In this document: piece after piece, positions 19,649 to 28,628 of the stretch
Layout of the letters: every line of letters starts with the position of its first letter
Position numbering within the stretch: position 1 is the stretch's first letter
The notes under the pieces: generated by a model
Told to the model about the DNA's origin: nothing
Databases searched by the model: none
The model's input: the letters and a program-made list of their open reading frames with translations, nothing else
Source of the DNA: Polyangiaceae bacterium
Lineage (GTDB): Bacteria > Myxococcota_A > Polyangia > Polyangiales > Polyangiaceae
DNA: 56,337 nucleotides
Assembly: GCA_020849655.1 (NCBI GenBank)
Contig: JADLFU010000028.1
Span: forward strand, 1 to 56,337
Direction: 5' to 3'
Position numbers and translations under genes: made by a program

Positions 19649-22264
19649 ATGTCCAGGCGCGTGGAGACGGATCCGGCCGCGCGCGGCGTCGCCACCGCAC
19701 ACGCGACGGAGATCGTCGCCGTCGCGGGGACGCGCGCGACGGTCGCCCCGCTGGTCGACGCGCTCCGCAGGGTCGGGCCGCGGGTGTTCGGCTGCTCGAT
19801 CGAGGACGCCCGCGCGCGCGCCTCCGCGCTGCTCGCGCGGATCGCCGGGGGCGTCCTGGTCATGGGGGAGGACGTCCCGCCCGCCGACGGGGCGCCCCTC
19901 GTCGAGGCCGCGGTGCAGGCGGGCGCAGGCGTCGTCTGGTGCGCCGCGGCGCCTCCATCGCCCCTGCCCCCGGAGGTGGTGCGGGCGTCCGCGCGCGCTC
20001 TCTCGCCGGCCTTCTCCGGGCTGCTCACGGCGGCGCGCGGCGGCGGCGACGGCGCGCTCGCGCGGCTCTCGGTGAGGTGCCCCGCCGGCAGGCGCCAGCC
20101 GCGCCCGGCCTCGGTGCGCACGCCCTTCTTCGACGGCGCGCGCCAGCGCCTGGAGCTCACCGAGGAGGAGCAAGAGCGCCTAGCCGCGCTCGCAGCTGAC
20201 GCGTTCTGCCTCGCCGACGTGGTGGTGCCGGGGGCGGCGCGCGCGCTCGAGGTGACGGAGCTGGTCGCGGCGCCGGGGGCCGACAGGCTGGTCGCGCACG
20301 CGCGGGTGGGCGACGTGTTCCTCGACGTCGAGCTCGATCTGGAGCAGGCGGGCGAGGGGCCGCTGGAGCTCGAGGCGACGCTCGCGCGGAGCGCCGTCGT
20401 GTGCAGGTTCACCGCGGCGGGGGCGTCGCTCTCCCGCGTCGCCGCGCTGTCACGCGGAGAGCTCCCGCAGGCGACCGAGCCCGCCGCGCCGCGCGCCCTG
20501 CGCCACGCGCTCGCGGTGCGCGCGGATCCCGCGACGTCGCCGGCCTCCTCCGGGGCCGAGGCGCGCGCGCTCGCGGAGGCGCGGAGGGCGATCGCGGGGT
20601 ACCGCGCGCGCGTCGAGGCGCGCCCGGTGGAGCTCGTCCTCGTGCACGTGCCGCGGTTCCGCAACGTGCAGGACGAGCTGGAGCTGCCGTCGCTCGCGGC
20701 GGGGAGGCTCGCGGCGTTCGCGCGGGGGCATGGGTTCCGGGTCGCGGTCGTCGATCTCGAGGCGCTGTTCGGGCACGAGGAGCTGTCCTGCTTCGCCGAC
20801 GACGCGCGCGTCGACGCGTGGCTCGCGGGCGCCGACGACCCGCAGCTCTCCGCGCGCGTCGAGCGCCTCGGCGCCGCGATCGACGCGCCCGTCCGCGCGC
20901 TCGAGGCTCGGGGCGCGCGCGGCCTCGTCGGCCTGTCGATCGTCGACTATTTCGGCCATTTTCAGGCGAACCTGGCCTCGTGCCTCGCGCGCCGGGTGAA
21001 GTCGACGAGCGCGTGCGCCACCGTGCTCGGGGGAGAGCGCGATCAGGTCGACGGCGACCGCGCGCTCGGCGCCCCCGGCGCGTTCGACTACGTCGTCGAC
21101 GGCGACGGAGAGGCGGCGCTCCTCGGGCTGTTGCACCTCGTCGGGTACGGCGATCGCCCCGCGTCGACCATCCCGGGCGTGTGGTCGCGCGGCTCCGCGG
21201 GCCTCGTGAAGAACAAGCTCCTGCGCTCTCACCTCAACGCGATGCCGCGGCCTGACTTCGACGACGTCGACCTCGCGCGCTACCGCCGCGCGCCGCCGCC
21301 CGCGCTCGTCGCGCGGCTCCGCGCGGACGGGCTCGTCGACGACGAGGCGGTCGAGCCGTTCGCGTACCTGCCGTACGCGTTCGTGAAGGGCTGCACGGCG
21401 AAATGCGAGTTCTGCAGCGCGAAGGAGTGGCTCGACGTGCAGTCGCCCGAGAAGACCGCGGACGAGCTGCAGGCGCTCGCCGCGCGCCACGGCGTCCGCG
21501 ACTTCGTCCTCCTCGACAACCTCGTCAACGTGAGCCCCAGGCTGCTCGAGCGCCTGTGCCGCCGCCTCATCGACGACCGCGCCGGCCTGCAGTGGACGGA
21601 CTCGTGCCGCCCGACGGGCATCTCGCGCGAGCTCGCCGCGGCGATGCGCGAGTCCGGGTGCCTGCTGCTCAACTACGGGGCCGAGTCGGGGAGCGACAAG
21701 ATCCTCACGCTGATGAAGAAGGGCCTCTCGTCGCGCGACATCGTCGAGACGCTCCAGGCGACGCACGCGGCGGGGATCATCAACCGCGTGAACTTCATCG
21801 CCGGGTACTTCCACGAGACCCCCGACGACGTGGATCTGACGATCCGCCTGGTCGAGTCGCTGTCCGCCGAGATCGACGTCATCGGCTGCTTCCAGGGGTT
21901 CTATCTCTTCCCCGGGATGGGCGTCGACGAGGCGGAGGCAGGCGTCCGCGTGCGCCCCGGCCTCGACCGGCTGCGCTCGGGGCAGACGACGCTCGCGTAC
22001 GACGAGATCGGCGGGCTGCCGTGGGAGGAGAAGCGCGACGTCATCGACAGCTCGCGCGCGCGCATCCTCTCGGCGATGGAGGGCGCGGGCATCCGCACGC
22101 TCGACAAGATCAACGAGCACGGCCTGTTCTGGATGAGCCGGCGCTTCGACAAGGCGACGGTCAAGCGCTACCTGCTCGACGCGCCCCCCTCGCCCGCCGC
22201 GCCTCGCCCCAACCAGGCGCCGCTGCCGCCGGGCGGTCAGCGCGGGCGCGTCGAGCTCGGCTGA
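19649..22264 (+). CDS. Radical SAM protein with B12-binding-like Rossmann region and an extra N-terminal domain
   Basis: 871 residues. Residues 1-290 form an Ala-rich Rossmann-like domain reminiscent of a degenerate Gfo/Idh/MocA oxidoreductase (EIVAVAGTRATVAPLVDALR); weak recognition. Residues about 330-520 look like the B12-binding-type domain that precedes many radical SAM cores (GLVGLSIVDYFGHFQANLA, YVVDGDGEAALLGLL) but lack a DxHxxG motif, so cobalamin binding is doubtful. The core has a canonical CX3CX2C at C582, C586 and C589 (KGCTAKCEFC), followed by GAESGSDKIL and RVNFIAGYFHETPDD. Substrate unknown. Neighbours are a DUF483-like gene and a second radical SAM gene, which suggests one system. 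Confidence 0.87.
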   Translation: MSRRVETDPAARGVATAHATEIVAVAGTRATVAPLVDALRRVGPRVFGCSIEDARARASALLARIAGGVLVMGEDVPPADGAPLVEAAVQAGAGVVWCAAAPPSPLPPEVVRASARALSPAFSGLLTAARGGGDGALARLSVRCPAGRRQPRPASVRTPFFDGARQRLELTEEEQERLAALAADAFCLADVVVPGAARALEVTELVAAPGADRLVAHARVGDVFLDVELDLEQAGEGPLELEATLARSAVVCRFTAAGASLSRVAALSRGELPQATEPAAPRALRHALAVRADPATSPASSGAEARALAEARRAIAGYRARVEARPVELVLVHVPRFRNVQDELELPSLAAGRLAAFARGHGFRVAVVDLEALFGHEELSCFADDARVDAWLAGADDPQLSARVERLGAAIDAPVRALEARGARGLVGLSIVDYFGHFQANLASCLARRVKSTSACATVLGGERDQVDGDRALGAPGAFDYVVDGDGEAALLGLLHLVGYGDRPASTIPGVWSRGSAGLVKNKLLRSHLNAMPRPDFDDVDLARYRRAPPPALVARLRADGLVDDEAVEPFAYLPYAFVKGCTAKCEFCSAKEWLDVQSPEKTADELQALAARHGVRDFVLLDNLVNVSPRLLERLCRRLIDDRAGLQWTDSCRPTGISRELAAAMRESGCLLLNYGAESGSDKILTLMKKGLSSRDIVETLQATHAAGIINRVNFIAGYFHETPDDVDLTIRLVESLSAEIDVIGCFQGFYLFPGMGVDEAEAGVRVRPGLDRLRSGQTTLAYDEIGGLPWEEKRDVIDSSRARILSAMEGAGIRTLDKINEHGLFWMSRRFDKATVKRYLLDAPPSPAAPRPNQAPLPPGGQRGRVELG

Positions 22265-22273
22265 CGACGCGGA

Positions 22274-23494
22274 TCAACCGAACGGCAGGAGCGCGCCCAC
22301 CTCCTCGCCGTCGAGCTCGACGCCTCGACCGACGAGGCGCAGCAGGCCGCCGGGGGGGAGCCACGCGCCGAGCTTCGCGCGCGCGACGCCGGCCTCGACG
22401 GAGCCGTCGTCGCGGACGAGCGCGGCTCGCTCGTAGGCGAGCTCGTCCCCGCGCGCGCGGGCGCCCTCGAGCACGATCGATCTCGCCTCGTCGAGGTACA
22501 GGACCGCGCGCGAGAGCGACGCGAGGAGCGACGAGGCGACGCCGGCGTCGAGCGCGTCGAGCACGCCCTCCGCCCGCGCGACGGCGAGGCGGCACGAGAA
22601 CGTGCACGGCGTGAACGGCACGACCCTGCGGAGCACGACGTTCAGCGGCGGGGCGAAGGACGCGGAGAGCGCGCGCGTGCGTCGCTCGGTGATCCAGACG
22701 AGCGCCGCGTTGTCGCCGCGCGCGGCGAGCGCCTCGAACGCGGCGACGCAACACGGCGGGTACCCGAGCAGCGCCCCCAGCTCGCGCGCGTGCGCGGACG
22801 ATCCCCGCTCCCAGAGCGCCGCGGCGCGCTCGGCGTCCGCGCGCGATGCCGACAGGAACACGTGCGTCGAGTCGCGGCCCTCGCCGTACCTCCGCGCGCC
22901 CGTCGCGGGGTCGATGGCGACGGCCTCCGCGCGCGTCGCGGCGTGCGCGCCCGGGTGACGCGCGAGCAGCCGGGCGGCCTCGTCCGCGGGCTTGACCAGG
23001 TAGAGGACGGGCTTGTGCCCGGCGGTGAACGCGAGCTCCTCGAGATCGCCCGGGACCCCGAGGGTCGGATCGTCGACCGGCAGCGCGGCGGCGCTCGCCG
23101 CGCGCCGCTCCAGCCACGCGCCGAAGGGCGCGGCCGGGCCGCCGAGCTGCGCGCGCGACCGCCCGCGCGGCGCCGCGCGACGGTACCCGGAGGCGTCGTC
23201 GTGCTCGTAGAGCAGCGCGCCGAAGGTCGCCGCGCGATGCGCGAGCTCCTCGAGCCAGTCCGCGCGGATCGCGCCGCGCCGCACGACGACGCGCGGACAC
23301 CCGCGCTCCATCGCGGCGCTCGCGCGAAAGAGCGCCTCCTCCCCGCGCGCGGCGACGCCCACGGCGCGGGGCGCCTCCGCGAGCAGGGCGTCGAGATCTC
23401 CGTCCACGCCCTCGCGCGCGAAGTCGCCGACCAACTCGCCGTGCAGCGCGCCGAGCGCCACCGCTCGCGGCCGCGCGGGTTCGGGGGGAGACAC
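22274..23494 (-). CDS. DUF483-like protein next to radical SAM genes
   Basis: 406 residues, soluble. The most diagnostic segment is LGALLGYPPCCVAAFEALAA, typical of DUF483-type proteins, with a second cysteine pair in PFTPCTFSCRLAVARA. An earlier GHKPVLYLVKPADEAARLL segment precedes it. The cysteine pairs could bind metal or be a substrate site; function unknown. GTG start at 23494. Convergent with the first radical SAM gene (9-bp gap) and divergent from the second (71-bp gap, holding a short T7 run). Confidence 0.7.
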   Translation of the reverse strand: MSPPEPARPRAVALGALHGELVGDFAREGVDGDLDALLAEAPRAVGVAARGEEALFRASAAMERGCPRVVVRRGAIRADWLEELAHRAATFGALLYEHDDASGYRRAAPRGRSRAQLGGPAAPFGAWLERRAASAAALPVDDPTLGVPGDLEELAFTAGHKPVLYLVKPADEAARLLARHPGAHAATRAEAVAIDPATGARRYGEGRDSTHVFLSASRADAERAAALWERGSSAHARELGALLGYPPCCVAAFEALAARGDNAALVWITERRTRALSASFAPPLNVVLRRVVPFTPCTFSCRLAVARAEGVLDALDAGVASSLLASLSRAVLYLDEARSIVLEGARARGDELAYERAALVRDDGSVEAGVARAKLGAWLPPGGLLRLVGRGVELDGEEVGALLPFG

Positions 23495-23565
23495 CGCGCG
23501 AGCCTATTTTTTTCGAGCGACCGAGGCAACACCGCCCGCGACTCGGCTACGGTGGGCGCGACCGA

Positions 23566-26500
23566 GTGAAGCGATCCCTCCCGCTCCATCGACCCGACGA
23601 TCCGCTCCCCGCGCCGCTCGGGGAGGCGTGCCTGCCGTTCGCCGTGCTCAGCCTGCACAGCCACGACGGCCGATCGTTCCTCGACGACGTCGCGTCGCAC
23701 CACCTCGCCGGCGATCTGCGCGCGCTCGGGCTGCCGGGCGACCTCGTCGTCGCGCACCTGCCGCCCGGCGACCTCGAGGCGTCGTGGCGCGAGCTCGTGA
23801 CGGCGCTCGCGCCGTACCGCACCGTGCTCTACGAGCGCGTGTGGAGCGCGGACCTCCCCGCGCGGCTGCGCCGAGATCTGCCGGGCGTCACGATCGTGCA
23901 GGTGCGGGGCGAGCACCCGATGGAGGGCGCCGTCGCGGATCACGTGTTCGGCCCCGAGCGCGACCGCGTGCTCTCGTCGATGCTCGCGCTCGCCGGGCGC
24001 CCCGCCGCGCCCGCGCCGCGCGGGTACGCGCCCGTCGTCCGCCCCGTCGTCGCGACGCCGCGGCACCCGGGCGGGCCGCCGTCGTTCCCGATCGTCGGCA
24101 ACCTCGGGTGCCCCCACGGCGACGACGCCCGCGCGAACCCGCTGTACGAGGGCGTGGCGCTGCCCGAGGGGATGGGCCGAGGCTGCTCGTTCTGCACGAC
24201 GGGCAACCACTACGAGCACCGCTCACGCGAGCTCGCGGTCGAGCACGCGCTCGTGCAGCTGCGCTACCTGCGCGCGAACGCGCCCGAGATCGACACGCTC
24301 GTCCTGCGCGATCAGAGCCCGTTCTACTACCTGACCGAGCTCGTCGAGGCGGCGGCGGCCGAGGGGCTCGGGGCGTTCTCGCTGCTGCTCGAGTCGCGCG
24401 CCGACTGGTTCCTGCAGAGCGAGGCGCGGTTCGTGCGCGCGCTCGTGGCGGCGGGGCGCGCGGGCATCCGCCTGTGTCCCTTCCTCGTCGGCGTCGAGAG
24501 CTTCTCGCAGCCCGAGCTCGACAGGTTCAACAAGGCGATGGACGCCGAGACCAACGCGCGGTTCTTGGAGCGGCTCTGGGCGTGGCGCGACGAGCACGCG
24601 CCGGCGCTCGATCTGTCGCACGCGGCGTTCGGGTTCATCCTCTTCACCCCGTGGACGACGCTCGACGATCTCCGCGCGAACCTGGCCGGCGTGCGGCGCA
24701 CGCGCCTCTCCGAGCTGCGAGGCCACCTGCTCCTGTCGCGCGCGCGCCTCTACCCGGACACCGCGCTCTACTACCTCGCCGAGCGCGACGGGCTGCTCGC
24801 CGAGCGGTTCCGCTCCGAGGCCGAGGACAGCAGCGCTAGGTATGGGTACCTACCCGCGGCGCCGTGGAGGTTCCGGGATCCGCGCGTCGCCCGCGTGGCC
24901 GACCTCGGGGCGGCGCTCCTCGCGCGAGATCCCTCGGGCGACGAGCCCGCGATGCTCGAGGCGCTGATCGAGCTGTGCGCTGGCGCGGGCGATCCCGCGG
25001 CGGTGACGATCGACGACGCCGCAGCGAGGCTCGCGCCCGCGCGCGCGACGCCCGAGCCCGCGCGCGTGCACGACGCGCTGCTCACCGCGGTGCACGAGGC
25101 CAGGAGCGGGAGGTGGGCGAGCGCGCGAGCGCGGGTGCGGCGGGCCGTCGACCGCGCGCCCGACGACGCGTCGGTGCGCGTGATCGCGGGGATCGTCTCG
25201 TTCGTCGCGCGCGACCACGCGGGTGCGCTCCTGCACCTGCGGGAGGCCACGCGCCTGTCGCCTGCGCTCACGCCCCGCGTGGCGCCGATGATCGCGGAGC
25301 GCGCGGCGCGGCTCGGGTGGGACCGCGACCGGGAGGCTGCGCTCCGCGCGTGGGTCGCGGCCGCGCCCTCCGATCCGCGCGCCCACGTCGCCGCCGCGCG
25401 CCTGTACCTCTCGCGCCGGGCGTGGAGCGACGCGCTTCCGCTCCTCGAGCGGGCGTCCGAGCTCTCGGGCGCGCCGGGCGAGCTCGCGGTGGAGCGCGCG
25501 TCCGTGCTCGTCGAGCTCGGCCGCCACGCCGAGGTGGCCCCGCTGCTCCGCGACGCTCGCCCGAGGGCTCCTGGCGGCGCGCTCGCGTTCGAGCTGGAGG
25601 CCGCGCACACGCTCCGACGGGCGGGCGATTTCGAGGGCGCTCACGCGAGGCTCGTCGGCGCGCACGCGCTCGATCCGTCGTCGACCGCGGCCGTCGTCGG
25701 GCTCGCGGAGCTCGCGCTCTGGCGGGGCGATCACGAGGCCGCCCACGCCGAGCACGCGCCCGCGCTCGCGCGCCGCGACGAGCCCGCAGCCCTGAGGTGC
25801 CTCGGGGCGCTGGACCTCGCGCGCGGGGAGATCGCGCGCGGCGAGGCGCGCCTGCGCCACGCGCTCACCCTGGACGGAGGCGACGCGGAGACCCTCTGCT
25901 GGCTCGGAGAGCTCGCGATCGAGCGCGGGGATCACCGTGAGGCCGACGCGCAGCTGCAGGCGGCGGTGGCGGCGTCCGGCGGCGCGTCGTTCGCCCCGCT
26001 GCTGCTGCGGGCGCTCTCGACCGTCACCGAGGTGGCCGCGACGCAGCCTGGCGCGCGCTGCGCGTTCGCCAACTTCCAGGAGGTGGCCGCGACGGTCGAG
26101 CGGCTCGTCCCCGGCGCGCGGGCGACGCTGGTCGAGGGCGAGGCGTCGCCGTGCCGCGACGTCCTCCGCGCCGCGCGCGCGGCGCTCGGCGGCAACCTGT
26201 CGGCGCTCTCCACCCGCGTCGTCGACGGCGCCCTCGAGCTCGTCCCGCACGCGCCTGGTCCGCGCCTCGCGTCGCGCCGAGCGCTGCAGCTGATGCGGCT
26301 CCGCGGGCTCGACGCGACCCGCGACGAGCTACGGGCGGTGGCGGCGACCTACCCGGAGAGCTCCCTCCCCCTCTGTCACCTCGGCGAGGCGGAGCTGTGG
26401 GCGGGGGAGCTCGACGCCGCGCGGGCGACGCTCACCCGCACGCTGGAGATCTCCGCCGCCACGCGGTGGGCGTGGATCGGCCTCACCGCCGTGGAGGCGC

Positions 26501-27069
26501 TCGCGGGAGATCCGGCGCGCGCGCTCGAGGTGTCCGACCGCGGCGTCGCGGCGATGTGGGGCACCGTCGGGCCCGCCGTGCACGTGCACCGCGGCGAGGC
26601 GCTGTGGCTCTGTGGCCGGGGCGAGGAGGCCGAGGTCGAGCTCGAGCGCGCCCTCTCGCTGCACCCGCACCGCGTCTCGGCCCGCCTGCTGCTCGCGCTC
26701 ACGCGGCTCGCGCTCGGGCGCGACGACGAGGCCTGCCGCGACGCGCGGGCGCTCCGGGACGCGGCGCCCGGGCTGATGTCCGACGCCGCGGACGCCGCGC
26801 GCGTCGAGCTCTGGCGCGACGACGACGCGCTCCCTCCTAGGGGCGAGCTCATCAAGGTGCTGACGCACGCGCGCGCGATGATGCGCGGCAACCGCTCCGC
26901 GTCGTCGATCACGTACACCACGCCCGGCGGGACCCTGCGCGGGTGCGACGTCGGCGCGCGCGGCGACGCGCACGACGGCGACGCGGGCGCGCTCTCGCAG
27001 GCCGAGCGGCTCGCGCGGGCGGCGCTCGGACGCTCCGATCAGTCGGGCGCGCGACCGAGCGCGAGGTAG
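23566..27069 (+). CDS. Radical SAM protein with atypical CX24CX2C cysteines and a long TPR tail
   Basis: 1167 residues. Residues 1-170 resemble a B12-binding-type Rossmann domain without DxHxxG. The presumed cluster cysteines are C182 (NLGCPHG), C207 and C210 (GRGCSFCTTG), a CX24CX2C spacing instead of CX3CX2C: the position four before C207 is not Cys. Radical SAM core features continue with LESRADWFLQSEARF, LVGVESFSQPELDRFNK and FGFILFTPWTTLDDLRANLA. From about residue 500 to 1150 the protein is a string of TPR-like helical repeats. GTG start at 23566. The last 31 bp overlap the convergent MinD-like gene. Confidence 0.85.
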   Translation: MKRSLPLHRPDDPLPAPLGEACLPFAVLSLHSHDGRSFLDDVASHHLAGDLRALGLPGDLVVAHLPPGDLEASWRELVTALAPYRTVLYERVWSADLPARLRRDLPGVTIVQVRGEHPMEGAVADHVFGPERDRVLSSMLALAGRPAAPAPRGYAPVVRPVVATPRHPGGPPSFPIVGNLGCPHGDDARANPLYEGVALPEGMGRGCSFCTTGNHYEHRSRELAVEHALVQLRYLRANAPEIDTLVLRDQSPFYYLTELVEAAAAEGLGAFSLLLESRADWFLQSEARFVRALVAAGRAGIRLCPFLVGVESFSQPELDRFNKAMDAETNARFLERLWAWRDEHAPALDLSHAAFGFILFTPWTTLDDLRANLAGVRRTRLSELRGHLLLSRARLYPDTALYYLAERDGLLAERFRSEAEDSSARYGYLPAAPWRFRDPRVARVADLGAALLARDPSGDEPAMLEALIELCAGAGDPAAVTIDDAAARLAPARATPEPARVHDALLTAVHEARSGRWASARARVRRAVDRAPDDASVRVIAGIVSFVARDHAGALLHLREATRLSPALTPRVAPMIAERAARLGWDRDREAALRAWVAAAPSDPRAHVAAARLYLSRRAWSDALPLLERASELSGAPGELAVERASVLVELGRHAEVAPLLRDARPRAPGGALAFELEAAHTLRRAGDFEGAHARLVGAHALDPSSTAAVVGLAELALWRGDHEAAHAEHAPALARRDEPAALRCLGALDLARGEIARGEARLRHALTLDGGDAETLCWLGELAIERGDHREADAQLQAAVAASGGASFAPLLLRALSTVTEVAATQPGARCAFANFQEVAATVERLVPGARATLVEGEASPCRDVLRAARAALGGNLSALSTRVVDGALELVPHAPGPRLASRRALQLMRLRGLDATRDELRAVAATYPESSLPLCHLGEAELWAGELDAARATLTRTLEISAATRWAWIGLTAVEALAGDPARALEVSDRGVAAMWGTVGPAVHVHRGEALWLCGRGEEAEVELERALSLHPHRVSARLLLALTRLALGRDDEACRDARALRDAAPGLMSDAADAARVELWRDDDALPPRGELIKVLTHARAMMRGNRSASSITYTTPGGTLRGCDVGARGDAHDGDAGALSQAERLARAALGRSDQSGARPSAR

Positions 27070-28628
27070 CCCTCGCGGAGCCGCTTCGAGTACGTCCGAT
27101 CGACCTGCATCGGATCGAGCTTCAGCACCTTCGCGAGCTCGCGCACGAAGCCGCGGGCGTAGACGGGCGCGGGGAGGTCTTCCCACCTCTCCTCCTCGAG
27201 CGCCGACAGGTGGCCCGCGGCGATCTTGGTCATGCGCGCGATCTCGGCGAGCTCGAGCCCCTGGCTCTCGCGCACGCGCCGCAGGAAGCTCCCGGTGAAC
27301 TCGGTCGTCGTGTGGATCTCGCGCTGCACCTCGGCGATCAGCTGCAGGTCCTCCGGTGACGGCGCGCGGCGGCTCTCCCTCGGGTGCGTGTCGTCCTCGA
27401 GGTCGGGGAACGTCGACAGATCGTACGCGCGGCGGCGGTTCGGCTCGAGCAAGGTGTCGTGGGCCTCTTGCAGCCGCGCCTGCTCCGCGCGCAGCCCGGC
27501 CTCGTCGAGGATCGACACGAGCGGCAGGCTGTGAACCCCGAACAGCTCGCGCTGTCGCTTGAACGCGCGGCGCACCTCCTCGTCGCTCGCCCCGCGCGAC
27601 AGGCCGAGCAGCTCGTAAAGGTTAGGTTTGTTCTGTCGGCCCACGCCAGGCGGCGGCAGCGACGCGCGCCCCTCGAGCGTGGCGGTGATGGCGACCACCC
27701 TCCGAGCGACGCGCTCGATCAGGCGCGCGCCCTTCGACGTCGGGCTGTCGACGAGCAGCGGCCGACGACGGCGGACCGTGAGCCACACCGCGTCGTCCTG
27801 CTCGACGTGCCCCACGTACTCGAGATCCACGCCGAGGAACCGCGCCGCGATCGCCTGCATCGACGGGCCGAGATCGAGATCGGAGCGCACGCGCGTGCCG
27901 TTGACGACGAGCCGCGGCGTGAGCCTCGAGAGCTCGCCGGCCGCGAGCTCCGCGAGCGCAGGATCGGTGCGCTCGAGCGCCTCGATGACCTCGGGCGGGC
28001 GCGGCAGCGGCGGCAGCTCCGACAGCGCGCGCTCGACCACCCGCAGGCGGAACCGCTCGCGCAGGAGGGCGCGGCGCACCCTGCGGAGGAACAGCGCGCG
28101 GAGGAACGTGTAGGTCGCCTCGATCGCGGGCGGCTCGGGCACCGTCACGCACAGGGAGACGTCGGCCGCGCTGAACAGATCGAGCGTGCCCGGCGCGACG
28201 CCCGCGCCGAGATCGACGATCACGAAGTCGGAGTCGATCTGCCGCTGCGCCTGCAGCCAGCGCGACCGCCGCCCCGCGCGCGCCGACGACGCGCTCGTCG
28301 GATCGAGCAGCGCGCCGACCAGGCGCAGCCCGGGCACGTCGGTCTCGACGATCCTGATCTCGCCCGCGTCGGACTGCTCGCGCGTCGGCGTGGGCGGCGC
28401 GGCGAGGCCCAGCCCGACGTGGAGGTTCGCGCCGGCGACGTCCGCGTCGACGACCGCCACGCTGCGCCCGAGCTGCGCGAGGTACACGGCGAGGTTCACC
28501 GTGAGCACGCTCTTGCCGACGCCGCCGCGCCCCCCGCCGACGGCGATGACCCGCTTCGTGCCGCGCGGCGGGATCACGGACGGCGGCGGCGGGAACCGCT
28601 CGTCGAGGTCGAGCTCGCGCGGCGTCAT
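27039..28628 (-). CDS. MinD/FlhG-like ATPase fused to a J-like domain and a RodZ-type HTH
   Basis: 529 residues. Residues 25-300 are a deviant-Walker ATPase (GGGRGGVGKS at 31-40; VVDADVAGANLHVGLGL; FVIVDLGAGVAPGTLDLF). The signature Lys of the KGGxGK motif is Arg (R34). Residues about 345-410 resemble a J-domain (NLYELLGLSRGASDEEVRR) but lack HPD, so DnaK stimulation is unlikely. The C-terminus (about 445-520) is a HTH_25/RodZ-type helix-turn-helix (GLELAEIARMTKIAAGHLS, ARGFVRELAKVLKLDP). A role in spatial organisation or polar regulation is inferred. The ATG directly follows the gshA stop with no gap, so the genes are coupled. Confidence 0.87.
   Translation of the reverse strand: MTPRELDLDERFPPPPSVIPPRGTKRVIAVGGGRGGVGKSVLTVNLAVYLAQLGRSVAVVDADVAGANLHVGLGLAAPPTPTREQSDAGEIRIVETDVPGLRLVGALLDPTSASSARAGRRSRWLQAQRQIDSDFVIVDLGAGVAPGTLDLFSAADVSLCVTVPEPPAIEATYTFLRALFLRRVRRALLRERFRLRVVERALSELPPLPRPPEVIEALERTDPALAELAAGELSRLTPRLVVNGTRVRSDLDLGPSMQAIAARFLGVDLEYVGHVEQDDAVWLTVRRRRPLLVDSPTSKGARLIERVARRVVAITATLEGRASLPPPGVGRQNKPNLYELLGLSRGASDEEVRRAFKRQRELFGVHSLPLVSILDEAGLRAEQARLQEAHDTLLEPNRRRAYDLSTFPDLEDDTHPRESRRAPSPEDLQLIAEVQREIHTTTEFTGSFLRRVRESQGLELAEIARMTKIAAGHLSALEEERWEDLPAPVYARGFVRELAKVLKLDPMQVDRTYSKRLREGYLALGRAPD

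Noticed and set aside
23495-23565. Promoter TTGCCT-N17-TAGGCT upstream of the DUF483-like gene
   Set aside because: It would leave a leader of only a few bases and the -10 match is poor; could be leaderless, but the evidence is too thin.
22265-23565. RiPP precursor peptide gene beside the radical SAM genes
   Set aside because: Gaps are 9 and 71 bp and contain no small ORF with a ribosome-binding site.
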